DNA from: Aurelia coerulea
Lineage: Eukaryota; Cnidaria; Scyphozoa; Semaeostomeae; Ulmaridae
Reading direction: 5' to 3'
Assembly: GCA_039566865.1 (NCBI GenBank)
Contig: CM076960.1
Coordinates: 6,930,001 to 6,994,000 of the forward strand
DNA: 64,000 bases
Positions 11,147 through 22,200 of this stretch are shown here, in pieces. Positions within the stretch are counted from its first letter, which is position 1. The number at the start of each line of letters is the position of its first letter. The notes beneath the pieces were generated by a model. It made no database searches and was not told where the DNA came from. It saw only the letters and a program-made list of their open reading frames with translations. A program made the position numbers and the translations under genes.

Positions 11147-11384
11147 TAGCCTACGTGTAGACCCCTTATCCAACTGGAGAAAAGGGTCTACGAATTAATG
11201 AGCGAAAGCTTGCCACTACAGTTCCAGGTTTCTAGAACTTAATTTATGCAGCCTTTGTTTAGATGGGTTTCACACATTATTTGAATAGAGGATTAACATA
11301 ATTAATTGAACAGACGTAGCAAGCGTTATCTCATTATTTCGTAGACCCTCTATTCTGTAGGATAATGGGTCTACTCGTAGGCTA
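11147..11384. mobile_element. 238-bp MITE inside Gypsy pol, 9-bp target duplication
   Basis: Flanked by CTGGAATGA at 11138-11146 and 11385-11393. Ends are TAGCCTACGTGTAGACCC and GGGTCTACTCGTAGGCTA, inverted with one mismatch; a weaker match extends the TIR to about 45 bp each side (inner GGGTCTACG / CGTAGACCC). A 9-bp duplication is typical of Mutator-like elements, but the terminal motif alone does not prove the family. The insertion adds 247 bp, so it shifts the frame between RNase H and integrase. Confidence 0.9.
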
Positions 11385-14300
11385 CTGGAATGACTGCTCT
11401 AGGCCCTTTGAATATGATTCCATCTTGGGTCGCTAATTCATCTATGATGTGAAAATATGGGTGTACTTTCGCTGGTAGGTCATCCTTCTTTGCAGGCCAT
11501 CCTTCAATAATAATTGTCATGACTTCCTTGAGTGTTTCATCTTCGGAAGTGGCTTGCTGGATTTCTTTGAGTTGTGGCTCTGATATGGCCAAATGGTTAG
11601 CCATATGGACAATCTCAGTGTCTTTTTCGGTTTCTGAGCGAGCATCGTTTTGAAATGGAATGTAGGCCCTTGAAAGCGTATCGGCAAGGACCATTTGCTT
11701 CCCAGGCTTGTAGCAAATCTTGACATCATTGCATTGAAGTCGCAATAGTAGGCGTTGTAACCTCTTTGGTGCAGAGGCAAGTGGCTTTGTGGATATGGAA
11801 ACTAAAGGTTGATGATCAGTCCATAGGGTGATTTCACGTCCATATACATATTGGTGATTCTGCTCCATTCCGAAAACTTGGGCCAAAAGTTCTTTCTCAA
11901 TTTGGCTATAATTTCGTTCAGCTGATGTGAGTGCCCTACTGGTGTATGTGACAGGCCTGCCATCTTGCAGTAGAAAAAATCCAAGGCCTTTGGAAGATGC
12001 ATCGCCTTGTCCTTCAATTTGCATATTCGGGTCAAAGAATTTCAGCACAGGTGCTTTTGTGACTGCATTTTTTATGTTTTGAAATGCTTCATCGTGTTCG
12101 CTGTTCCAGTTCCAAACAGCATCCTTGTGGGTGAGTCTCCTTAAGGGCTCACATATATCAGAGAGGCTGCTCAGGAATTTTCCACGGTATTTAGCCATGC
12201 CAATAAGTCGCTGCACTCCAGAAACATCATTTGGTTTTTTCATTTCTAGAATGGCTTTGATTTTTGCAGGGTCTGCTTTGACCCCATCTGGAGTTAAAAG
12301 ATGGCCTATGAAGGGGATTTCATCACATTTGAATCGAAATTTGTCAGCATTCAGTTTGATGTGGTGCTCTTGGCATCTCTTCAGAAGGGCGATCATGTTT
12401 TCATCATGATTTTTCATGGCTTCTGAGTATGTTTTTCCTTTCCCTGTCACTAGTGCATCATCAGCAACAGCATAAATTCCAGTGAGGCCCTCAAGTGCTT
12501 GATCAAAACGTTGTTGGAAATGCTCACTGGCTGGCTTGATGCCAAATGGCATTCTAAGGAATTTCCATCTTCCCCATGGTGTTTGAAAGGTTGTGAGGTC
12601 TGTTGATTCATCATCCAATTCAATTTGCAGGTATCCTTCCTTGAGGTCAACTTTGCTGAAGACTTTCACATCATCCAGGTCAGGCAAGATATCCTCTATG
12701 ATTGGCAGGGGATAATGGCTCCTTTTCAGGGCTTGATTTAGGTGCTGTGGGTCAATGCACACCCGCAATTTGCCATTGGGTTTCTCTGCGACAACAAGAT
12801 TGGAAACCCAGTCAGTGGGTTTTGTCACTTTTGTGATAACTCCAAGACTTTCAAGTCTTTCAAGCTCATCTTTTAGTCTACTCTTCAGGGTGAGTGGAAC
12901 ACGACGGGGTGGCATGACAACTGGTTTGACCGTTTCATCAATATCTAAATGGAGTGTCCCTGGCATATGACCAAGACCGTCAAACACATCTGCATAATTT
13001 TTCATAATATGGTCACGGTTAAGGCCAGCAGTGTGCTGTGCAGTTTGGCCTATATTTGCTTGCGGAGATGAGGAAGATTCCCTCGCAGCTGACCGGGAAG
13101 GAAAAGCGCTGCTGCAACTAAAGCAATCATTGTTAGTAGGCTCATCAATGTTATCATATTCTACAGTAAGCAGTTGCATCTGTTGAGAAGACTGTGAGCC
13201 TAAAAGTGGTATGTAGTTACCCTTGACAATGACAAAAGGGATTTCATAACACAGATCATTTTTGGGGTTTTTGATCTGCAGTGTGCAAGTACCAACTACA
13301 GGCAGGCTAGCTTTGCTGTAGAGAGTAAGGGGCTGCTTAGATTGTTGGATTTTGGTCCCAAAAGGGACATACTTTGCTGGTAACACATTGCAAGATGCGC
13401 CAGAATCTATTTGCATGGTGATATTCTGGTCATTTAATGTGATTTGAGCAAAAATCTTAGACTTGTACTGAGATTTTGAAACTGTGTGAATGTGTAGGTG
13501 GCCATTTGCATCATAATCAACAGAAAGAATATCACCAGATGCATTAAAAACAGCATTCACACGAGGCTTAGTAGTGTAATCTCTCTTACCAGCATCTTTG
13601 CGTTGGAGGCACATGTCAGCAAAATGGTTTCTCTTACCACAATGTCCACAAATCTTGCCAAATGCAGGACAATACTCTTTTTTCCATCCATGTTCACCTC
13701 CACAATACTTACAATCAGAGATAATGTTTCTCTTGGTTCCATAATTGTTTTGATTTCTTCTCCACTTGCCTACAGCATGAACTTCATTGTTTGAGTCAAC
13801 TTGTCCAGTAATCACTTTTAATTGGGCTGTTGTGGTTTCAGCTGACCGAGCAATATCAATACATCTATTCAAAGTAAGTTTAGGTTCTTGCAAGAGCTTT
13901 TGTTGTACTTTAATATTTGAAATTCCACACACAATTCTGTCTCGAAAAAGCTCATCTCTCAAATTGCTAAAATTGCATGTGCTAGCCAGGGCACGGAGGG
14001 CAGCAGCATAAGCATCAATAGATTCATCTGGTGTTTGGCTTCGATTATTGAATTTAAATCTTTCATAAATGACATTTGTCTCTCCTAAGCAGTAAGCGTG
14101 CCATAAATCGAGTATTTTGTCAATATTTTGCTTGTCAACTTCGCTCTCAAAAGCAAGGCCATTGTGTATATCAAGTGCATCTGGACCAATACAAGTTATG
14201 AAGGCAGCAACTCGAAAGGGGCTTGACTGAGAAGCCAAGTTCGTTACAGTTTCGTATGCAGTCCAGACTTGCCGCCATTTTGTCCAGTTTTGTGCAATGT

Positions 14301-14406
14301 TCCCTTGTAATTCGAGTCTTGGAGGCAATGGAACATTGGAGATGAAAGCTGTTGGCTGTGTCTCAGCGATGTGGGCTGTACTATGGGCTCCTTCAGGTTG
14401 AGTCAT
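11385..14406 (-). CDS. Gypsy gag-protease-RT-RNase H polyprotein
   Basis: The likely start is the ATG at 14406-14404; upstream open sequence reaches into the LTR without an ATG. Domains in order: Gag (NWTKWRQVWTAYE region), two zinc knuckles (CKYCGGEHGWKKEYC, CGHCGKRNHFADMC), aspartic protease (MQIDSGASCNVLP), RT (VICIDPQHLNQ-like core, KVDLKEGYLQIELD, and AVADDALV as the catalytic box) and RNase H (GDASSKGLGFFLL, EKELLAQVFGME, TLWTDHQPL). The reading is then cut by the 238-bp MITE after RAVIP; a run-on of a few codons ends at 11371. Gag and pol form one continuous ORF. Confidence 0.93.
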
Positions 14407-14440
14407 GGTGAAAATATGATTCACGCCACACCTGATACCA

Positions 14441-14589
14441 TGTAAGATTATGCAAGATAGATGCAAAGAAGATCAACTAATCGCGTGGCCTAGTCCGCCA
14501 TGATTATCCGAATTATACCTAACAACAGCAACAACAAATATATATCAATAACAGCAACAACAACAACTACATAATATAAGAACGTCACA
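14441..14589 (-). repeat. Gypsy 5' LTR
   Basis: Promoter-side LTR for the minus-strand gag-pol gene; 149 bp, directly followed (14440 downward) by the TGGTATCAGG primer-site candidate. The target duplication GCATC is at 14590-14594. Confidence 0.92.
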
Positions 14590-15150
14590 GCATCTGTTTA
14601 TCAATATGGTACTAGACAGTCATCAAAGAATGACATTTTCTTAACGAAGAAAAATATATTGCTTTATGGTCTTCGATCAGTGCAGTATTGTGGGGCTAAA
14701 ACATGGAACAGCATTCCAGTAAACATCAAGGAATCAACCTCTATCCACAGCTTTCGAAAAAATCTCAAAACTTTCTTCTTCACCAATAATTATCAAAACT
14801 AATCATGGTAGAGTGCTCCTGGGGGCTAGATGGGCGTTTTTCCGTCTGTCAAGTCCCTGGAAGTACTTTAAACCCACATTGATATGAAGTGGCATCATTC
14901 CTCGCAAGTTTATCATCAATCCTTAAATATTTAAACAAATTTTGAATATTTTCTAAGACAGGGGGTGCTCTCTCCTCGATTAGTTTATCTATTGAGAGAG
15001 CCCCTCCTTAAGAAATTCCCTGCACACAAATTTATTTTCTTTTTTTTCTACATCATTGTTATTGTTATCATTTATATTTTTTACACTTAGTTAATTTATG
15101 TTGAAATTGTTTGTATGTAGTGGAATTTTAAAATGAGAAACTGAACTGAA
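14590..15150 (+). pseudogene. LINE ORF2, part 3: C-terminus, 3' UTR and tail
   Basis: From 14590 the LINE reading resumes in phase (SVYQYGTRQSSKNDIF ... GAKTWNSIPVNIKESTS) and ends at TAA 14800-14802. The 3' UTR holds a hairpin (GGGGTGCTCTCTC near 14962 and GAGAGAGCCCC near 14994). The element ends near 15150 with AAAATGAGAAACTGAACTGAA, a short simple-repeat tail like that of CR1/L2 LINEs. A similar tail occurs on the minus strand at the right edge of the window. Confidence 0.85.
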
Positions 15151-15151
15151 C

Positions 15152-15512
15152 ATGGCCCAAATTTTTCAAAGACAGCGTGAACAGGCAGCAAGGACGCTAA
15201 GAAACACCGAAACTGACTTGAAACTTCCTTTGTTTAGAACAAACAACGGACAAAAGTCATTTGCATATCGAGGGGCGACCGTTTGGAATGGTCTTGATCA
15301 CCAAATCAAGCTGTCTCCCTCGCTATCAAGTTTCAAATTAAAACTAAAGGAAGGTTTATAATAACCAATTTCAAATACTTCCTTGCATATTGACCAAAGT
15401 CGGTCCCACATTAGACGTCAGGCTAGATTGCCGTCTCTTGCCTGAAGTGTAATGTGGGATAGGCTATAAAGCAATGTAATTTTCTTTTTCTTTTCGATAG
15501 GACTAATTAAAA
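15152..15512 (+). pseudogene. LINE C-terminal fragment with 3' UTR (first half)
   Basis: The open stretch to 15361 encodes a LINE RT C-terminus (ETDLKLPLFRTNNGQKSFAYRGATVWNGLDHQ), close to the edge LINE at 1315-1521. A hairpin-like segment (CCCACATTAGACGTCAGGC ... CTGAAGTGTAATGTGGG, 15410-15462) lies in its 3' UTR. The 3' UTR is interrupted at 15512 by the long-TIR element and resumes at 20856. It abuts the end of the previous LINE. Confidence 0.72.
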
Positions 15513-15853
15513 GATAGGAGAATTTTGTTTTTATCCAATCAGTGAATTTGTTATGATCCGCCTTGGCCAATCAGATCGCTAGAAATAACAATGGAAAGTG
15601 CGGGCGTCAGCGTTTTTCTTCAAAAGTAAACAAACGGAGCTGTGGGAAAATGCCCAAAACCACTATCCTTTCGAAGGGCGTGATGCAGTCCTTTTTCAGC
15701 GAATTTGATGGGGTTTCGAACTTTTTTGTGATGAACAGGACTTTTTCTTGAATCTTACCAGATATATTTTTGATATCTGCAGCGGTTCGCCAAAAATCAA
15801 AGCAGCGAAGCGGGGGTTTCCCTAACGGCTTACTACGCCTCATGACACACAAA
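15513..15853 (+). repeat. Left 341-bp TIR arm
   Basis: Pairs with 20514-20855. It includes an inward ATG reading frame (15650 on, with motif FFSEFDGVSNFFVMNRTF) that ends at a stop at 15749-15751; the same protein segment stays open for longer in the right arm. This could be a first exon of a lost transposase, or chance. Confidence 0.85.
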
Positions 15854-17389
15854 GCAAAGTGAACAGGGCAACCGACGGCACGAAAATGCAGTTGTCAGAT
15901 AAAGAATGAAAGCAAATTGGGACATCTCGGATCAGATAACTATTCTGTTGGAGCTGATGATCTGTTTTAGGAAGACGTCTCAACGAGCCTGCTACAGATT
16001 TTATCGTTATCACTGTTTGGGTTTGGTTCATCTTCAAATTTACCGATTGCCTTCCGCTGTTCCTTGGTCTCATGGCTTCATGCATAGACTAGGCCTAGCA
16101 GTATAGCGGTCGCATACCTGAAACAGAATCGCATCCATCCTTAGCTATGCTTCATTCGATTTCTTCACAAGAATATCCATTTGCCTCTACAGAAGTTGAT
16201 CACATATGGGACACATTTGCTGTTTGGTATGATCCATTTTACATGACATGGTAATGGCAGGAATGGCCACATCCACGAGAATGGCGCCATGTTGGATTCG
16301 TTCTTGATCTTGAACAGTGCTTCTGTGGTCATTCTTGTCGCAATGACACAGTTTCTTAGCATTTTAAATGCAGTCAGCCACCCAGCCTGGTTAAATTTTG
16401 AGAGTTTTGGCCTATCTACAGGAGTAAAATTTCAGCAAGAAATCGAAATGAAGAATATAAACGTTGTTAATCTAAATGCACACAACATTGATAAATCATA
16501 GACAAGTCAAAGGATTGCCTTTGAATACATTTTAGATCTTTGTTGTTTGTCTTTTAATTTGCACCTATATTAAATCATAGATGCTACTGACCAATTCATT
16601 CCCACAATGCCCCCATCCCTTTTCATTGTCAGCCCTTTTTGATTTGGTCTTGTTGATGCCAAACACATTCTGATTTGATATGCAAATTTACAAGCTAACC
16701 ATTGATCAGTGGCATCTCTGGCACTTATTATTATTATCATTAGTATTATCATTATTATTTGTACTCTGAGCATTATACTGATATTCGGTCCTGCTCGGTA
16801 TTGATGAAGAAGTTCAGGGTCTACTGTTTCTCAGAAATAACACAAACAATTTTACCACAACCTACCCACAACCCTCCAGACCCTAGTCTTTTATCAATAT
16901 GAAAGCCCTGGAAATATAATGTACATCAAGCTATTTATGTTTGTTTAGTTTCATGATGGGACAGAATAATTACAAGAGGATTCATGTTGTTGTATAGAAA
17001 CTTTGTCCAACCAAAAGCTTCTTGCAAGTTTCTTAATCTTGATGCTAAAAAATTTGACAGTGATTTGTTTTTTGTTGTAAAAAAGATTCCAAGTACCTTC
17101 AGTGAGATATTACAGCAACGAACAGTTTTAACAGAAATCAGATCACACTGAAAATGATAGGAACCTTTGTCATATTTTGAAATTCAATTTGCAATTTGTC
17201 CCAAAGTGCATGAAGGGTGCAAAAGTTTTCTTAGCTCTTTTAGTTGAGTGATTAAATCGAGGATTCTAACGCAAGCTCTAATAAATGCAGGTAGATTTGG
17301 CACCATAATTTCAAGACCATTTTGTAAGGTGCATGTATTTCAGCCCTGCTAGGCCAGCCTGGTCTTGAATCAACTACATTAGAAGAATG
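15854..17389. other. Interior of the long-TIR element, unassigned
   Basis: Only short chance-like ORFs on both strands. A short (ATT)n-like piece occurs near 16728-16755. No domain, RNA gene or clear inverted repeat recognised. Confidence 0.5.
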
Positions 17390-17392
17390 TAA

Positions 17393-17882
17393 GACTACCC
17401 TCACATGAGCAAACTCAGACCAGTCTGAGTTTCAGATCGGTTTGAAACTCATTTCGGCTTGCGGTCAAAGCCCTTGGAGTGCTCACATGACACAGGCAAA
17501 ATGAAACTCAGGTCGACCTGAAAATCATTTCGGTTTCTCAGGTCAGTCTCAGTTTTCAGGTCAACCTGAAATTTTCATGTGAGCAGAAACTTTTTTATTT
17601 CAGGGCGAAATGAATTTTTAGAGCAGGTGTGAGTGGGATTCCTTGTGTTCTTTTGGCAATCTTCAACAATGCAATCATAATTTTTCTGATTGACAGGGGA
17701 ACGCACGCATTGTTTGTATTCAGGAACATTTTTGTGAAATGCGCATGTGCAGAGGTAGTGAGCTGAACTCAAACCGATCTTAGAATGTTCATGTGAGGAG
17801 CCGAGCAAATTAGCAGACACAACCAAGCTTCAAACCGATCTGAAACTCAAATCGGTCTGAGTTTTCTCATGCGAGGGTAGTC
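17393..17882. mobile_element. 490-bp MITE with 3-bp TAA duplication and many internal palindromes
   Basis: Ends GACTACCCTCACATGAGC and GCTCATGTGAGGG-type sequence: left arm 17393-17421 and right arm 17854-17882 match over about 29 bp with two mismatches. TAA lies on both sides (17390-17392 and 17883-17885), which fits PIF/Harbinger-type insertion. Inside are at least six imperfect palindromes of the form CAG(A/G)(C/T)C...G(A/G)(C/T)CTG, for example CAGGTCGACCTG and CAGGTCAACCTG. Non-coding. Confidence 0.8.
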
Positions 17883-17885
17883 TAA

Positions 17886-18238
17886 GTGGTAAATCAATGC
17901 AGAATGATTATTCAAATGTGATAATGTGTGTTCTTCCTTGAAGCAATGACTTTGAAACTTTCTGTCTCAAATTCTGTTGTTGAATGTAATTTTTGCCACC
18001 TCCTGGGCTTCATCAATTACATTGTTGGCTTACAGAGGTTCACCTCCTAACTTCAGTACTTTTTCATAGAAAGATCCAAATCAGAGAGTAAAACGTATAG
18101 AATTGGTTTGTTTCCAAATGTATTTACCATAAAGCAGACAGTAAAGATTGGGAAGACTGCTCCAGATGAGAATTTTGTTATTTCTAATATAGCAATTTGC
18201 AGTGAGGTTATTCTTGGGTCTCTGGAAGCTGTCTTTAC
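17886..18238. other. Unassigned interior sequence
   Basis: No coding or structural signal found between the Harbinger-like MITE and the hAT-like fragment. Confidence 0.5.
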
Positions 18239-18694
18239 CAGGCAGTGGCAGATTTAGGGGGCAAGTGGGGGCAACTGCCCCCTTCATGATAAAAGTTCAG
18301 CTTGGCACCCCTTTTTGGTGAGAAAGCGCCCCTCGTCCTGACTCAAATGCACAATTTTCTAACTGTTTTGATTTAAATATGGCGGAAACGTATAAATCAA
18401 GGTGATATTTGATAGTAAATCAAAGAATTTTCTTTCAAAAGCATCCAACAATTTTTGCATGCCTTCAAACTCACTTTCTGTTATATTTTTGGTGCCCTCT
18501 TTGCATTGACCCCTCTTCAATTTCGAGCTGGATCGACCCCTGTTACCAGGGCGGTAGAAAAGTTTTCGGATTTGGGGGAACTGTTCTTAAAACAATGGAG
18601 AACAATACATATAGTTAATGCTTGTGACAGCATCGTTGTTTTCAAAATCATTGGGGGGTCTTCAGCCCCCCTGCCCCTGCTTCCTACAGGCCTG
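18239..18694. mobile_element. Probable hAT-like element
   Basis: The left end reads CAGGCAGTGGCAGATTTAGG, and the nested CAGTGGCAGATTTAGGGGG closely resembles common hAT termini. The right end reads CCCTGCTTCCTACAGGCCTG. Flanking octamers GTCTTTAC and GTCATTGC agree at six of eight positions. The ends share only a short inverted match, so the right boundary is uncertain. Non-coding. Confidence 0.45.
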
Positions 18695-19095
18695 GTCATT
18701 GCTAATAACTGATAGAAGCATACAGTATTTCAAATTTGTGCAAAAAACCTTTCCATCCTGGCATAAGCATGTAAAACCTCGGACACTATCTAATTTTTCC
18801 TCAAAATTTTCAGAACCTAAAAATGTACAAAATTTAAATATTTTGAAAATATTGAAATATTTGGCATTTCATTTTTTCATTTCATTTTATATAAAGCGCA
18901 ATACAATACTACATTGTATACGGCCTAAACAGAACATAATTAAAAAAAAAATACAATTATAACAAACTACGATAGAATATTACAGCGAGAAAACAGTAAC
19001 GGAATATCGTGTAATAAAAAAGTATAATAAAACGAATTATTTTCGTGGGTTATGGCAACATACTCGGTTTTGGTGTGTTTTTACGAGTGGACATT
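18695..19095. other. AT-rich non-coding sequence downstream of a LINE fragment
   Basis: Very AT-rich (about 18800-19050), likely the 3' UTR of the minus-strand LINE fragment that ends at 19096. No other feature seen. Confidence 0.4.
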
Positions 19096-19662
19096 TTATG
19101 GCTTCATGTTTAGAGTTTTTGTTCTGAGTTCTGCTGCTTGTTGCAAGAATTGTGCGAGGTTTTTCTGCTTGCTGATATCTTGGGATGACAATATATCAAT
19201 GAATGTGTGCTCTACTTGTGTCACTGTTAGCATCCTGTTTAAATTAGGTCCGAGGAAAGTATGTCTTAGGTCGCGATATATTTCGCATTCAATCAGGAAA
19301 TGAATTTCGTTTTCCACGTTGCCAGACTTACACATGTCGCATGTTCGTTTTGATACTTCTAGTTTTTGGTGTCTGCCAGTTTCGATTCTGAGTTGGTGGT
19401 CACTGCATCGGAATTTGGCAATAAGCTTCCTGAAGTTGAATTGGGGGAGGTTTAGATAAGTCTCCGCTCTGAGCTCCTTCTTGAAAAGTTTATAAGTTCG
19501 TAGTTTAGAGTTACTTTTGCTGTTAATTGACGATTGGTTTACTTTCTTATACCATTGACTCTTGAAAATTTCGTTCAGTTTTTTGAGAGTCTTTTTGAAT
19601 AATACATTACTGGATATTTGATTTGCATTAGTGTAAATGTGTTCCATATCAATTAGTTTCAT
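19096..19662 (-). pseudogene. C-terminal LINE fragment with a CCHC-like finger
   Basis: 188 residues on the minus strand. The segment LNLPQFNFRKLIAKFRCSDH then LRIETGRH precedes CDMC-X8-H-X4-C (CDMCKSGNVENEIHFLIEC), a zinc-finger pattern found at the C-terminus of several LINE lineages, and a short helical tail follows. The RT core is missing, so it is a 5'-truncated copy. The open frame is intact over its length, which suggests a moderate age. It lies inside the long-TIR element. Confidence 0.65.
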
Positions 19663-20513
19663 CTCCAGACTTCAGCACAATTTGCATAAAACTTTCGACA
19701 AGACCCCAATAAATTTACTCTAAAAATGTTTCAGAGCCCCTCCTTCATTTGCTGCCTCCTCCTAACCCTTGTTAAAAATTAATGCCTGCTCTGTGCAAGT
19801 GCAAAAGAAATTGCAAATACTGTATGACAAAATCACAAAATTAGGAGCAATTTACCTCTTGATTCATGATTTTGAAGGTGTCGCATAAATTCTGCTAATG
19901 CCTCTGCATGTTTGTGAGCACCAAATGCAAATAATGGGCTGTTGAACTTTTAATGTAAAGATCGTCGGAAGTCTGTTTGTTCTTCGTGGTGTTCATTTCC
20001 GCAGGTATTGAAATTTTCAGCAGCTTTACATTCACAAATCTCGTCAAAATGCTATTTTCCTCCCTCCAAAAATAAACATACTGTCGTCATTCAGTTTTCC
20101 CGCCAAAATTTGTCGCCTGACCCAGCGCTTCGTGGTCCATGTTCGACGTCGAGGGAAGTGATCTAAGTGATATTAACTCCTAGAAATAACCACAAAACAT
20201 GCCTGACTCTCATCTATATTGAAAAATCTGTCTTTAACTTCGTTCTGTGGCAAATCAAATTCTGAATCATTCGATTTGAAGTCCGTTTCCCCTGCTGAAT
20301 GATTTAGGCCCTTTCTGGCAAGAAGTCAAACGATGCCTTGGCAGGTGGCAGTACCACTGCACCTGAACAAATAATCCATCTTAGGACAAAATGCCTCAAA
20401 AAAGAATCTCCGATGATACTGTTTAATCTAAGCAATAATTTGAAGACTGCTTTTTGCGTTGGTGAGAGGCTTGAGCATCATCTTTGGCCTTTTACTCTTC
20501 GTTCGTTTGAATG
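19663..20513. other. Unassigned interior sequence of the long-TIR element
   Basis: No domain or repeat recognised; ORFs here are short and look like chance. Confidence 0.45.
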
Positions 20514-20855
20514 CATTGTGTGTCATGAGGCGTAGTAAGCCGTCAGGGAAACCCCCGCTTCGCAGCTTTGAGTTTGGGCGAACCGCTGCAGATATCAAAA
20601 ATATATCTGGTAAGATTCGAGAAAAAGTCCTGTTCATCACAAAAAAGTTCGAAACCCCATCAAATTCGCTGAAAAAGGACTGCATCACGTCCTTCGAAAG
20701 GATAGTGGTTTTGGGCATTTTCCCACAGCTCCGTTTGTTTACTTTTGAAGAAAAACGCTGACCCCCACACTTTCCATTGTTATTTCTAGCGATCTGATTG
20801 GCCAAGGCGGATCATAACAAATTCACTGATTGGATAAAAACAAAATTCTCCTATC
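20514..20855 (-). repeat. Right TIR arm of the 5.3-kb element
   Basis: Inverted copy of 15513-15853. The inward minus-strand frame (20805 down to 20428) runs through the whole arm and past its inner end; the left arm copy has a stop. That could make the right arm the more ancestral copy. Confidence 0.85.
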
Positions 20856-21055
20856 CTATTAAAAAATAGGTTTACTTTTGTAATGCATCTGAAAATGTGT
20901 TAAGTAGTATTAGATAGTTATTTATTAATTTATTTATTGTTATTATTATTATTTTGGTTTTGTTTCTCTATTTTAACAGGGCACATTGTAAAACAGTTTT
21001 TGATTAATAACCGAATGTGTTCACCCTGTATAAAGAATTTAAAATGAAAATGAAA
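20856..21055 (+). other. LINE 3' UTR and tail (second half)
   Basis: Continuation of the LINE tail from 15512. It ends TTAAAATGAAAATGAAAT, like the tail at 1650-1680, and includes a short (ATT)n-like piece near 20940-20955. Confidence 0.6.
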
Positions 21056-22200
21056 TAATCAGAGAGATTTTCTTCAACGGCATGCATCATATAACAAGAA
21101 TTATTTGCAACTCAAGATTTTCTCTATGAAACTGTATTAAAATGAAAGTTCTTGCCCAGGAAATTTCTTTATAACTGTTATGAAATTAAGGCGAAGTTTT
21201 GTAATGCAGAGATACAATTTTGAAAGGAAAAAATTATGAATAAAACATAATTTAAGAAACCAGAACATGGCATTACTTTATCTTTCAAAATAATAATGCA
21301 TACTATACAATATCATGTCTCTAAATAAGTGAAGAACACTTCTTCACAAGTATATTACGCAGTTTTTCTAAATAATATCTAAATTTGCAACAACATAACG
21401 AGTGTACCAGAAAAATCTTCTGACATTTATTAATCAGTAAAATTAATATAGGCGAACATAGGCGAATTTTGGAAGGAAATAAATTCGATGTAACGCCGAT
21501 CCCTGATGAATGCACAAAAGAAAATGTGGAATGTGGGGTGTAGAACCGATTCATGGTAAAGCCAGCTCTGTATCTTTATTGGTCGAATATCATTTTTGTT
21601 GTGAATGTACTCGAAAAGTTGTCCAAAGAATTTTATTTTCAGTCATGTGATCGGAATACGAAGATATCTTTGGCTTATAAGTGTGACATTGAAGGATTTG
21701 CGGGTTTTCCTGTGCCCTATTGAAAGATTTGACATCTATGCTTATAAAAAGATGACTGGAATGAAATATCTGTCAGAATGAATTATTTCCTGACTAGGCC
21801 TGCTCGGTGCGGCTATCGAATCAGAATTCAATAGACGATTACGATAAAGATGGCGGCAAGGACCATATTACCAAGATGCATTGCGTTCCAATTAAGAATC
21901 GCTATATATTCTGCAGGAATTCGAGTAAAGAACGCAGTGCATCTTTGTAAAAAGTTCCTTGCAGCTATCTTTAGTGTAATGATGTATTGCAAAACCAGTT
22001 ATCACAAAATTTCCAAGTAAATAATAGAAATATACCCCCCCCTCCCCACACATTTTTCTAACGGATTTTGAGAAATTAGAAAGATCTTGGAAAACTGTGG
22101 TGGACATCAGTCCACCCCTTGGCGACGCCACTGGTACGTATATCATTCAAAAGTTGCAAATTATAAGATCAAAAAACATTTTTCTCACGCATATTTCAGT
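21056..22200. other. Unassigned sequence with a possible hAT end
   Basis: No coding signal. CCACCCCTTGGCGACGCCACTG near 22111-22132 looks like a hAT-type right terminus, but I could not find its partner end or an 8-bp duplication. Confidence 0.35.

Larger units (their letters stand above)
9682..14589 (-). mobile_element. Ty3/Gypsy LTR retrotransposon
   Basis: Two 149-bp LTRs (9682-9830 and 14441-14589) begin TGTAAGATT and end CGTCACA on the plus strand, and are bounded by a 5-bp target duplication GCATC (9677-9681 and 14590-14594). Read on the minus strand, the LTR starts TGTGACG and ends CTTACA. A putative primer-binding site starting TGGTATCAGG directly follows the 5' LTR, and a purine tract (GAGAAGGGAAGA) precedes the 3' LTR. 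The gag-pol ORF fills the inside. The LTRs differ only by a few changes in a CAACAGCAACAA stretch, so the insertion is fairly young. Confidence 0.95.
15513..20855. mobile_element. 5.3-kb DNA element with 341-bp TIRs
   Basis: Left arm 15513-15853 and right arm 20514-20855 are highly similar inverted copies that start GATAGGAGAATTTTG. Flanks CTAATTAAAA (15503-15512) and CTATTAAAAA (20856-20865) look like a 9-10 bp target duplication with one indel, which fits Mutator-like elements. Each arm contains CCAAT-box-like sequences (GGCCAATCAGATC, ATCCAATCAG) and an inward-facing open stretch starting MPKTTILSK. No transposase is recognisable inside; other small elements and a LINE fragment have been inserted. 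Confidence 0.82.

Noticed and set aside
20338..20761. Plus-strand ORFs at the right arm of the 5.3-kb element
   Set aside because: They cross from unassigned DNA into the TIR arm and are antisense to the inward frame shared by both arms.
22111..22132. Complete hAT element ending at 22132
   Set aside because: Only one terminus (GGCGACGCCACTG) is visible; no partner end or 8-bp duplication found.
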